From NCBI RefSeq assembly GCF_028330965.1, contig NZ_JAQMUB010000065.1:1-35387 (forward strand): a stretch of 35,387 nucleotides of DNA, in the 5' to 3' direction. Shown here piece after piece: positions 1 through 8,019 of this stretch; within the stretch, counting starts at the first letter, position 1; each line of letters opens with the position of its first letter. The position numbers were made by a program, and so were the translations under genes. The notes beneath the pieces are model-generated. The model saw only the letters and a list, made by a program, of their open reading frames with translations. It was not told the DNA's origin and searched no databases. Origin of the DNA: Oscillatoria sp. CS-180. Its GTDB lineage: Bacteria > Cyanobacteriota > Cyanobacteriia > Phormidesmidales > Phormidesmidaceae.

Positions 1-1726
1 GGTGGGCACTGCCCACCGTTTCCCCTCTGGCGACAATCAGCAGCGCCACGTCCGCATCTCCGAGGATGAAGCGCAGGCGCTCAGCAGGATAGGCAGGGTC
101 GAGGGGCAGGTAGGTGGCTCCGACTTTGAGGATAGCGAGGAGGGTGATGACCAGTTCAGTGGAGCGTTCCAGGCAGAGGGCGATGCGATTGCCGGGCTGC
201 ACACCCTTTGCCATCAGGTAATGAGCCAGTTGATTGGCCTGCTGCTCAAGATCTCGGTAAGTGAGGACGATGTCTTCAAAGATGACGGCAGTGGCGTCTG
301 GATTAGCTTGGGCCTGGTCTGCAATCTGCTCATGGACGCAGCAATCAGGAATGGGCTGCTCGGTTTGGTTCCAGGCTGCGAACTGCTGATGCTCGGCGGG
401 GGTAAGCAAAGGCAGAGCTTCTAAAGGCTGATTCGGATCGGCAACCATGCCCTGAAGTATGGTTTTTAGATGACCGAGGAAGCGGTGGATGGTGGTATCA
501 GAGAAACGATCGCGGTCATAGGCCACCCGCATAGAGAGGGTTTCACCGGGGATGACAAAGAGGGCAAGGGGATAGTTGGTTTGCTCGAATCCCTGTCCTT
601 CACGGATGGTGAGGCCGCTTTTGTCATCCGCCAGAGCAGCCGTCAGAGAAACAGGGTAATTTTCGAAGACGAGTAAGCTTTCAAACAGGGGAACGCCACT
701 GGGGACGTGGCTCCAGGACTGAATATCGGTGAGGGTGCTGTAGGCATAGGTTTCGCGATCGCGCTGATGGTCCTGAATCTGTTTTAGCCAAGGCAACAGC
801 GGCATCTCTGAGGGCAGCGAGAGCCTTACAGGCACGGTGTTGATGAATAATCCCACGATGGACTCTGCACCTGGCAGCGTTGGGGGGCGTCCAGACACGG
901 TAGCCCCAAATATCACCTCTGAAGTATTGCTGTAGCGGCTGAGTAATAACGCCCAGGCTCCCTGAAGCAGGGTGTTCAAAGTGAGGTGGTGGCGTTGAGC
1001 AAAGGCATTAATGCTGGCTGTCGTGGTCTGAGACAAGGTGAGCCAGCGATCGCGATTGTCGGGTTGAGAGGATGCCGAAGTGCGGCGATCGATGCCCAAG
1101 GGCGTCGGGGCTGTAAAGCCTGCCAGGGCTTTCTGCCAGTACGTTTGAGCTGCCTGTGGATCCTGCTGCTGTAGCCAGACAATATAATCTCGGTAGGGTC
1201 TAGGAGACGGGAGAATGATAGCTTGCCCTTGGCGCTCTGCTGCGTAGAAAGCTAAGACTTCTTTGATCAAAAGGGCATTGCACCAGCCGTCCATCAGCAG
1301 GTGATGGTGGCTCCAGACGAAGCGATGGCGTATTGGACTGAGCTGGAACAGGGCACAGCGCATTAGGGGAGGCTGATCGAGGCGAAAACCCTGAACGCGA
1401 TCGCCCTGCAAAAAGGCCGCTAACTTTTCTGCCTGCTCTGATTCGGATAATAGCTGCCAGTCGGCTTCAATCCAGGGCAATTCCGCAGTCGCATGAACGA
1501 CCTGCAGGGGTTTGTCGACTTCTTCCCAATAGAAGGCAGTCCGCAGCACGGCATAGCGTTCGACAACTGCTTGCCAGGCTCGTTTGAAGGCATCAACATT
1601 CAGATGCCCTTCCAGTAAACAGCTTCGCTGTTCAAAATAGACCCCGGATTCCGGCGCATACAGCGTGTGGAACAGCATGCCCTGCTGCATGGGGGAAAGT
1701 TCGTAAATGTCCTGGACTTGAGTCAT
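1..1726 (-). CDS. NRPS, condensation (D-acyl type) plus start of adenylation domain; 3' part outside window
   Basis: This is the N-terminal 575 residues of a nonribosomal peptide synthetase that continues past position 1. The ATG at 1726 lies 4 nt after the stop of the upstream NRPS gene, so the two are almost certainly co-translated. Residues 1-20 read as a communication (COM) acceptor segment running into the C1 motif LSPMQQGMLFH. That form is typical of condensation domains that accept a D-residue from an upstream epimerization domain, and such a domain ends the preceding protein. The C3 motif HHLLMDG lies near residues 140-146, so the domain should be active. The condensation domain ends near residue 440. 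An adenylation domain follows, with LTYRDLEQQANQLAHYL and the A2-like LKVGATYLPLDPAYP visible. The window ends before the specificity residues, so the substrate cannot be read. Role: condense the D-aminoacyl chain with the next amino acid. Confidence 0.93.
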   Translation of the reverse strand, partial: MTQVQDIYELSPMQQGMLFHTLYAPESGVYFEQRSCLLEGHLNVDAFKRAWQAVVERYAVLRTAFYWEEVDKPLQVVHATAELPWIEADWQLLSESEQAEKLAAFLQGDRVQGFRLDQPPLMRCALFQLSPIRHRFVWSHHHLLMDGWCNALLIKEVLAFYAAERQGQAIILPSPRPYRDYIVWLQQQDPQAAQTYWQKALAGFTAPTPLGIDRRTSASSQPDNRDRWLTLSQTTTASINAFAQRHHLTLNTLLQGAWALLLSRYSNTSEVIFGATVSGRPPTLPGAESIVGLFINTVPVRLSLPSEMPLLPWLKQIQDHQRDRETYAYSTLTDIQSWSHVPSGVPLFESLLVFENYPVSLTAALADDKSGLTIREGQGFEQTNYPLALFVIPGETLSMRVAYDRDRFSDTTIHRFLGHLKTILQGMVADPNQPLEALPLLTPAEHQQFAAWNQTEQPIPDCCVHEQIADQAQANPDATAVIFEDIVLTYRDLEQQANQLAHYLMAKGVQPGNRIALCLERSTELVITLLAILKVGATYLPLDPAYPAERLRFILGDADVALLIVARGETVGSAH

Positions 1727-1730
1727 GGCG

Positions 1731-4700
1731 CTACTTCCCCCGGATCTTGCTAAGAAGCTGATCAAGCTGCGCCTGATTAACCCGCGCTGCCGCAAAGTCA
1801 GAGGGAGTATAGGCGGCTTCGGGGACTGACTGACTGGACAGGATGAAATAAGATCGCAGCGTTGCCAAATATCGCTGGGCGATCGCCTCAATGGTGGTGC
1901 GTTGATGAATTGCACGGCTATAGCGCCAAATTACCTGAAGCTGCCCTGCCTGAATCAGCGCAATCACGTCTAGCAGGTAGCGGCGGCGGTCCGATAAACT
2001 GCGAAGTGACCCGACTGACTCAGAGGCCAGTGACTGAATCAAACTCTGGGTGTCAGACTCCGAACTCAGCTGAAGCTGACCCAAATAATTAAAGCTGATG
2101 GCTGCGGGTGAAATCAGAGTCGGATCCGGCTCTGGATCTAGATATCGTAGGACGCTGTAACCAATGCCCTGATTTGGAATAGACCGCAACTGCTCCTTGA
2201 CTGCTTTGACTTGTTCAGCGATCGCTCCGGCAGGTAACTCTAATCGCAGCGGATAAACCGTTGTGAACCAGCCTACTGTCCGAGACACGTCCAAACTGGT
2301 CAAGTCTTGCAAATTTTGCAAAGTCAACGCTCGACCATGTCCCTCTAGGTCAAGCAAGATCGTAGGGGACTGCATCCACAATTTCAGCGTTTGTCCCAAA
2401 GCTGTCAGCAGGACGTCATTGATTTGAGCATGGTAGGTCTGGATTGTGGTGTTCAGCAGTGCCTGGGTCTGATCAGCATCTAGCTTGATCGAGACTTCTT
2501 CAATCGACGCTGCTGTGTTGCCGTTGGTGGATTCGTCAAAATCGATTGGCAACAGTGTCAAGGGTAGCGAGCACATCTCTTGCCAATAGGAACGCTCTGC
2601 CTCAAAGTGACCTGATTGCCTCAGTGCCATCAAGTGATTGGCCCAAGCCTGGGTGGAATGAGTTTTAGGCGGCAGCAGGATTGGTTTCCCAGCGGCAATC
2701 TGTTGATAAGCCGTTTTCAAATCTTCTAGAAGAATGCGCCAAGACACCCCATCCACAATTAAATGATGGGCAATCAGCAACAGGCGATTACCCGATTCAC
2801 CCAGTTGCAATAAGGCGGCACGAAATAGAGGCCCTTCTGTCAGATTCAGACTCGTTTGCCAGCTATCGACGGCGTTTGCCAAGGCCTCTACTTGAGACTC
2901 AGAAGACAAATGGGATAAATCCAGGTGATCTAACGGTACGGTTACGGCATCAGGAGCTTGGATGACCTGCTGCCAACGGTTGCCCTGTGAGGAGAAGCGC
3001 GATCGCAGCCCATCATGATGCACCACCAACGCCTGTACGGCCTCAAGCAACCATTGCAGGCGCACATCCGAGCTAACCGTCACCATGACGGCCTGATTGA
3101 AATGATGAACCTCCAACAAGTCTCGGGCAAAAAAGTCCTGTTGAATGGGGGTCAAAGGCACCGGTCCCGTCACCAGTTCTTGGGAGACAGCGGGCACTGA
3201 TCGCACCTCGGCTACAGCTGCTAATTCTGCGACGGTTTGATGCTGAAACAGCTGACGCGGCTTTAAATACAGCCCCTCTTGGTGTGCCTGAGCGATGATC
3301 TGCATCCCCAGAATGGAATCGCCCCCTAGCTCAAAGAAATTGTCGTGAAGACCCACTGTATCTCGCCGAAGCACCTTGGCCCAGACTGCCACTAGCTGCT
3401 GCTCTATTTCTGTCAGGGATCTACTGGTTTGGTTACTCTCGGCAGCCGGTCTGTCAGAAATGGGTAGCGCCTCGCGATCGACTTTGCCATTCACCGTCAG
3501 CGGTAGTGCTGCCATCGCTACGAAGTAGTCGGGAAGCATGTAGGTTGGAAGCTTGTTTGCAAGATGCTGGCGTAGGGAAGGGTTGTGAGTTATGGGTTGT
3601 TGGTTATGGGTTATTGGGGGTTGGTTATTAGTTATGGGTTGTTGGTTGTTGGTTATTGGTTGTTGGTTATTAGGGGTTGGGGATGAATTGCTTGTTCTGA
3701 CTTCTGACTGCTGGCTTCTGACTTCTGACTGCTCTACAACGTAGGCCACCAGCTTGGCTGCTTCACCCATATCCTCTCGCAATAGCACCACGGCCTGCTC
3801 GACATTGGGATGCTGGCATAGAACAGTTTCGATTTCACCGGGTTCAATGCGGTAGCCGCGCAGTTTGATCTGGTCGTCCATGCGACCCAAGTATTCGAGG
3901 GTTCCGTTAGGGCGGTAGCGGACGCGATCGCTGGTCTTGTAGAGAGTTTGGTGTTGGTTATGGGTTGTTGGTTCTTCGTTGCTGGTTCTGGGTTGTTTGC
4001 TATTCGTTTTGCTTTCGGCATTTCCGGCAAACGGATTCGGCACAAATCGCTCTGCTGTTAAGTCTGGGCGATTCAAATAGCCCCGGGCGATGCCTGCGCC
4101 ACTGATATAGAGTTCGCCAGGAACGCCGATGGGAACGGGCTCTAGATTGGCATCGAGAACGTAGAGCTGAACGTTAGCGATGGGGCGACCGATGGGAACG
4201 CGATCGTCGGCAATGTCAAGGGGAACGTCGTAAATGCAGCAGCCGACGACGGCTTCGGTGGGACCATATTCGTTGACTAGACGGAGATTGGGGTAGCGCT
4301 GTTGCCAGGGGACAATGTCGCGACTGTAAAGAGCTTCGCCACCGAGGATAAGGGACTTAGCTGGTAAGGAGAACGTAGAGGAGTGGGGCAGGACGAGAGG
4401 CTCTAGCGCCTTTAGATGGGAGGGAGTTAGTTTGACAAGGCTGAAAGGGCTATTCCTCTGGAATGTGTGACTGAGGGCTTCGATTTCGTGGATTTCGGGT
4501 AGGAGCGTGACAGACTGTCCCGCCATGAGGGGCGCAAAGAGGCCGGTGATGGTCGCGTCGAAGCCGACGGAGGAATTGACTGGAGCACCCTTCCCATCCG
4601 CTACTGTGTAAGCTTGGACGCACCAGTTCAAGTAATTGCTCAGTCCTCTATGCGTCAACAACGTCCCTTTGGGTTTGCCGGTAGAGCCAGAGGTATAAAT

Positions 4701-6692
4701 GACGTAGGCGAGATTCTCAGGATCAAGGTTAACGGTGAGATTGTGCTCAGGAGCCTGGGCGATTTGAGCGCGATCGCCCCTCAAATCTAAGACCGGGTAA
4801 GCACAGACCGCCATTTCCTGGGCTGCCTCAGTATCAGCCGTCACGACCAGCGACACTTGGGCATCGGCCAACATAAAGTGAACTCGCTCTGACGGCAAGC
4901 TGGGATCAATGGGAACATAGGCCCCCCCTGCCTTAAATACGGCCAGCAGAGCCACCATAAGCTCAACGGAACGAGGCAGATATATACCTACCAGAGTTTC
5001 AGGGCCAATGCTCTGACTGTGCAGAATATGGGCAAGTTGGTTGGCGCGATGATTGAGTTGAGCATAGGTGAGCTGCCGGGTAGAATCAATGACCGCGATC
5101 GCCTCTGGTGTGCGAGTAACCTGAGTTTCAAACTGCTGATGGAAGCACTGACTCGGCAGTGGGGTTCGGGTCTGGTTCCACTCCACCAATAGTTGATGCC
5201 GTTCCGCTGCGTTCAACAAAGGCAGTTCTGCCAGCGGACAATTGGGATTAGCGAGAATTCCTTCCAGCAGCGTGTGAAAATGACCCAGCATCCGCTGAAT
5301 GCGGTCTTCTTCGAATAAGTCAGTGCGATACTCCACTGCCAGCAGCAGTCCGTCTTCTCGCTCAATGCCGTGCCAGGTCATGTCAAATTTGGTTTGTCCT
5401 GGATTGAGCCAGTCTTGCTGAATCTCTAGCCCCGGCAAATTCAAATCCAGAGTCGCAGCGTTTTGCTGCTGGTAACCGCTCTGAAGTTGAAACATGACCT
5501 GAAATAGAGGATTTTGGCTCAGGTCACGATCAGGCTGTAAGACTTCGACAACTTTGGCAAAGGGTACTTCTGAGTGCTGAAAAGCATCGGCAGCAACCTG
5601 CTTGACTTGCTGCAATAGTGCTCGAAAGGTCATCTGGCGGGTCAGACGGGTACGGAGCACAAGCGTATTGACGAAGAAGCCAATTAGCGGCTCGACTTCA
5701 GGGTGGTTGCGATTGGCAACGGGCACGCCAACACCAATATCAGCCTGAGCACTGTAACGGTGTAGCAAAAGCTTGAACGTCGCCACCAGCAGCATAAACA
5801 GTGTAGTGCCTTCCTTGCGACTCAATGCTTTCAAAGCGGCAACGCAGGCGGACGAGAGCGTATGGGTGCAGGTATGACTGGCAAAATTGGGCACTGCCGG
5901 ACGGGGGCGATCGCTTGGCAAATCCAAGACAGGTAAAGCGGCCAACTGCGTCTGCCAATAATCAAGCTGAGCGCAACACGCTTCGCTCTTCAGCCACTGC
6001 TGCTGCCACAGAGTATAGTCTGCATATTGAATAGGAATGGCTGGAAGAGAGGACGGTCCTTTCTCGATAGGGTTACGGTAAAGGGTTGCCAGTTCTCGTA
6101 TCAGCACTCCCCGCGACCAACCATCGGCCACAATATGATGCAGAACCAGTATCAAGATGGCCGTGGTTTTATCTAACCTTAGAAGGTGACTGCGGAGGAG
6201 TGGCTCACGACTGAGATCGAAGGGTCGTTTGACAGACTGTTCAGTGAGCCGCTGGATTTCGGCCAGCATAGCCGCTTCTGGCAACAGCCTCAGGTCTGTT
6301 GTTCGTAGTGGCAAGTGGAGGGTGGATAAGATTTTCTGACAAGGCTGCCCCTGCTGCTCAACAAATTGAGTTCTCAGACTTTCGTGGCGCTGAGCGATCG
6401 CCTGCAAACTGTGTTCTAGTGCTAAAACGTCTAGAGATCCAATCAGCCGCCACGACAGCGCAATATGATAGGCCGAGCTTTCTGGGTTGAGCTGATGCAG
6501 CACCCACAGGTTTTTCTGAGAAGGCGACAGCGGTATGACAGCGGGACGAACCTGGGAAATCAAAGGCAGCTCAACCGCTGTTGAAGATAGTCCCTGCTGC
6601 TTTAAACGCTGTTCCAACAACGCTCGCTGCTCTGGAGAGAGGGCCGCAATACGCTGTTGTAGAGCTTCAGAGGTTAGGCGCGAGTTTGTCAT
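1731..6692 (-). CDS. NRPS module C-A-PCP-E, predicted Asn-like substrate converted to the D form
   Basis: A 1653-residue single-module synthetase. Condensation domain at about 50-480 with HHIVADG at 185-191. Adenylation domain at about 520-1075 with TSGSTGKPKG, the YGPTE core at 809-813 and the A10 lysine 1070. Carrier domain at about 1092-1160 with LGGDSI, where Ser1126 takes phosphopantetheine; GGDSI rather than GGHSL is usual before epimerization domains. Epimerization domain at about 1175-1620 with HHLIVDG at 1309-1315. Aligning by eye to the GrsA specificity positions gives D712 A713 T716 K754 I782 G784 E808 V816 G817 K1070. That is closest to the asparagine-type codes I recall (DLTKxGEVGK), so D-Asn is inferred. 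The C-terminus (TPSDFAAARVNQAQLDQLL) looks like a COM donor matching the next protein. Two heptanucleotide-derived inserts lie in the adenylation domain (residues about 890-916 and 988-1037). The protein accepts the polyketide chain from the PKS encoded upstream. Confidence 0.96.
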   Translation of the reverse strand: MTNSRLTSEALQQRIAALSPEQRALLEQRLKQQGLSSTAVELPLISQVRPAVIPLSPSQKNLWVLHQLNPESSAYHIALSWRLIGSLDVLALEHSLQAIAQRHESLRTQFVEQQGQPCQKILSTLHLPLRTTDLRLLPEAAMLAEIQRLTEQSVKRPFDLSREPLLRSHLLRLDKTTAILILVLHHIVADGWSRGVLIRELATLYRNPIEKGPSSLPAIPIQYADYTLWQQQWLKSEACCAQLDYWQTQLAALPVLDLPSDRPRPAVPNFASHTCTHTLSSACVAALKALSRKEGTTLFMLLVATFKLLLHRYSAQADIGVGVPVANRNHPEVEPLIGFFVNTLVLRTRLTRQMTFRALLQQVKQVAADAFQHSEVPFAKVVEVLQPDRDLSQNPLFQVMFQLQSGYQQQNAATLDLNLPGLEIQQDWLNPGQTKFDMTWHGIEREDGLLLAVEYRTDLFEEDRIQRMLGHFHTLLEGILANPNCPLAELPLLNAAERHQLLVEWNQTRTPLPSQCFHQQFETQVTRTPEAIAVIDSTRQLTYAQLNHRANQLAHILHSQSIGPETLVGIYLPRSVELMVALLAVFKAGGAYVPIDPSLPSERVHFMLADAQVSLVVTADTEAAQEMAVCAYPVLDLRGDRAQIAQAPEHNLTVNLDPENLAYVIYTSGSTGKPKGTLLTHRGLSNYLNWCVQAYTVADGKGAPVNSSVGFDATITGLFAPLMAGQSVTLLPEIHEIEALSHTFQRNSPFSLVKLTPSHLKALEPLVLPHSSTFSLPAKSLILGGEALYSRDIVPWQQRYPNLRLVNEYGPTEAVVGCCIYDVPLDIADDRVPIGRPIANVQLYVLDANLEPVPIGVPGELYISGAGIARGYLNRPDLTAERFVPNPFAGNAESKTNSKQPRTSNEEPTTHNQHQTLYKTSDRVRYRPNGTLEYLGRMDDQIKLRGYRIEPGEIETVLCQHPNVEQAVVLLREDMGEAAKLVAYVVEQSEVRSQQSEVRTSNSSPTPNNQQPITNNQQPITNNQPPITHNQQPITHNPSLRQHLANKLPTYMLPDYFVAMAALPLTVNGKVDREALPISDRPAAESNQTSRSLTEIEQQLVAVWAKVLRRDTVGLHDNFFELGGDSILGMQIIAQAHQEGLYLKPRQLFQHQTVAELAAVAEVRSVPAVSQELVTGPVPLTPIQQDFFARDLLEVHHFNQAVMVTVSSDVRLQWLLEAVQALVVHHDGLRSRFSSQGNRWQQVIQAPDAVTVPLDHLDLSHLSSESQVEALANAVDSWQTSLNLTEGPLFRAALLQLGESGNRLLLIAHHLIVDGVSWRILLEDLKTAYQQIAAGKPILLPPKTHSTQAWANHLMALRQSGHFEAERSYWQEMCSLPLTLLPIDFDESTNGNTAASIEEVSIKLDADQTQALLNTTIQTYHAQINDVLLTALGQTLKLWMQSPTILLDLEGHGRALTLQNLQDLTSLDVSRTVGWFTTVYPLRLELPAGAIAEQVKAVKEQLRSIPNQGIGYSVLRYLDPEPDPTLISPAAISFNYLGQLQLSSESDTQSLIQSLASESVGSLRSLSDRRRYLLDVIALIQAGQLQVIWRYSRAIHQRTTIEAIAQRYLATLRSYFILSSQSVPEAAYTPSDFAAARVNQAQLDQLLSKIRGK
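3580..3735 (-). repeat. In-frame heptanucleotide repeat tract in the NRPS A domain
   Basis: On the coding strand about 13 successive 7-nt units of the form ACCAAYA (variants ACCCATA, ACTAATA) run from about 3672 down to 3580. They follow five units of AGTCAGA or a variant (about 3735-3695). Because 7 is not a multiple of 3, three units make a 21-nt, 7-residue period, seen as NNQQPIT repeated in the protein (residues 988-1037). The tract sits in the A-domain C-terminal subdomain between LVAYVV and LRQHLANKLP, normally a short surface loop. The reading frame is kept. Confidence 0.9.
3945..4025 (-). repeat. Second heptanucleotide tract in the NRPS A domain
   Basis: The coding strand shows degenerate 7-nt periodicity (units such as AACCCAG, AACCAGC, AACGAAG, AACCAAC, AACCCAT). 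It encodes a polar Asn/Gln/Thr-rich insert at residues about 890-916, between the A6-like RFVPNPF and the A7 motif YKTSDRVRY. The flanking adenylation motifs are intact, so the insert probably forms a loop between the large and small A subdomains. Confidence 0.75.
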
Positions 6693-6790
6693 GTCCTATG
6701 CGGAACAGGCTGCAAAATGATAGATGAAGAAATCAACGGTTTTAACCGCAAGGTTCCAAAATTCAGCTAATGGATCGCCAAGTTAGACAA
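6693..6790 (-). other. Short intergenic gap within the operon
   Basis: A 98-nt AT-rich gap separates the monooxygenase stop from the NRPS start. A weak inverted repeat CGGTT-TT-AACCG lies in it, too small to call a terminator. An AGGAC directly precedes the NRPS ATG, closer than a usual Shine-Dalgarno. No promoter could be recognised with confidence. Confidence 0.5.
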
Positions 6791-7870
6791 TTAATAAACG
6801 CCACTAGCTATCGCAGTTCTTGACAGATGAATAGCACAATTATCCTTAAGCTGTTTGAGATAGGGTAAGGCTTGCATGACGCGATCAAAGTCTTGAATAA
6901 AATCAATCAAGCAGGCAACTTCAGTAACACCGGCTTGAGCCAATTTTTGTAGAAATGGCAAGCAGGTCTCAGGCGTTCCAATCAGTGAGCGATCGTTCAT
7001 AAATCCTTCCACCCCAAATAGTAACAGACTATCTAAGTCATCGTCAGAAAAATCTTCTAGGCTGATGGATAAACCCATTCCTTTCGCTAAGTTTTCTAGC
7101 AGGCCATAGTGAGTTTTTAGATAATCACAAAAGGGTTGCCTAACATCGGTTTTAACTTGGTCACGTTCGCTTCCCAAAAATGTATGGAGCATCAAAGAAA
7201 CGGTTTTGGAATCGGCATCATGACCATGCTTACTTAAGGATTGTTTATAGGCTTGAATTTTCGGAGCCAGTTGTTCTAATGATCCGCCTAAAAGAGAGGT
7301 CAAGATATTAGCTCCCAATCGCCCTGCTTCAATGAAAGTTTCAGTAGATTGACACGTGATCCAAGTCGGTAATTGGGGCTGAATAGGGCGCGGTAAGGAG
7401 CGGGTCGAGACGGTTTTTCCCGCTGCATCCTGAAAGTCAACGGCTTTCCCCTGCCAGAGCTGTTGCACTTGCTGAATGCCACGCCACATCTGGGCCTTTC
7501 GGCTAGCATGAGGCGTCCGCGACAGAATGAACTCGTCCATCGTCCAGCCTGAGGCAAAGGCGATCGCCACCCGTCCGTTTGAGAGATTATCAACAACGGC
7601 CCAATCCTCTGCAATCCGCACTGGGTGGTGTAAAGGCATGACCACACTGCCCGCCCGGATCTGGACATTGGCTGTTGTCATGGCTAGGGCAGCGCTAGTG
7701 ACGCAGGGATTAGGATAAAGCCCCCCGAAGGCATGAAAATGTCGTTCAGGAGTCCATAGGGCAGTGAATCCGTTGTGGTCTGCAAATTTAGCACTCTCGA
7801 TCAAGAGCTGATACTGATTAGGGCGGGCAACGGAGCCATCACCATCAAAATAGAAGAGGCTAAAATCCAT
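6791..7870 (-). CDS. Luciferase-like FMN-dependent monooxygenase, MupA/Atu3671-type tailoring enzyme
   Basis: A 359-residue free-standing flavin monooxygenase of the bacterial luciferase fold. It has the signature of the subfamily found in NRPS/PKS clusters, often as an integrated domain: MDFSLFYFDGD at the N-terminus, then WTPERHFHAFGGLYPNP (about 40-56), IRAGSVVMPLHHPVRIAEDW (about 71-90) and NGRVAIAFASGW (about 97-109). Such enzymes use reduced FMN and O2 to hydroxylate or otherwise oxidise carrier-bound intermediates. The exact reaction varies and cannot be read from sequence. The ATG at 7870 has an AGGAAA about 10 nt upstream. The gene lies between the last PKS module and the first NRPS module, so the likely substrate is the beta-keto chain or the amino-acylated chain at that junction. 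A separate flavin reductase would be needed; none is in the window. Confidence 0.9.
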   Translation of the reverse strand: MDFSLFYFDGDGSVARPNQYQLLIESAKFADHNGFTALWTPERHFHAFGGLYPNPCVTSAALAMTTANVQIRAGSVVMPLHHPVRIAEDWAVVDNLSNGRVAIAFASGWTMDEFILSRTPHASRKAQMWRGIQQVQQLWQGKAVDFQDAAGKTVSTRSLPRPIQPQLPTWITCQSTETFIEAGRLGANILTSLLGGSLEQLAPKIQAYKQSLSKHGHDADSKTVSLMLHTFLGSERDQVKTDVRQPFCDYLKTHYGLLENLAKGMGLSISLEDFSDDDLDSLLLFGVEGFMNDRSLIGTPETCLPFLQKLAQAGVTEVACLIDFIQDFDRVMQALPYLKQLKDNCAIHLSRTAIASGVY

Positions 7871-8019
7871 TCTTGGTTTTCCTATTTTCGTTAATTAGAA
7901 AGTGTGTTGATTGATGTTTTTTGATTTGTGTCTCGGTCTAATACGGTAGACATTTTCCTTCGATCTTTGTTGGCTTATGAAGTACTAGAGCCTGATTCAT
8001 GCATTCTACAGTTCGATAG
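7871..8019 (-). other. 149-nt gap before the monooxygenase gene
   Basis: This AT-rich stretch, between the PKS stop at 8020 and the monooxygenase start, is the largest gap inside the operon. It contains the monooxygenase ribosome-binding site (AGGAAA). No convincing terminator hairpin or promoter hexamer pair was seen, although an internal promoter cannot be excluded. Confidence 0.45.

Noticed and set aside
2-424. Plus-strand frame of 140 codons at the left edge
   Set aside because: It is antisense to the NRPS adenylation/condensation sequence, whose motifs are clear on the minus strand.
3580-3672. CRISPR-like periodic array
   Set aside because: The period is 7 nt with no spacers, lying inside a coding sequence. 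It is a heptanucleotide tandem repeat, not a CRISPR array.
6736-6747. CGGTT-TT-AACCG hairpin as a terminator between the monooxygenase and NRPS genes
   Set aside because: The loop is only 2 nt, the stem 5 bp, and no T-run follows. The genes appear to be co-transcribed.
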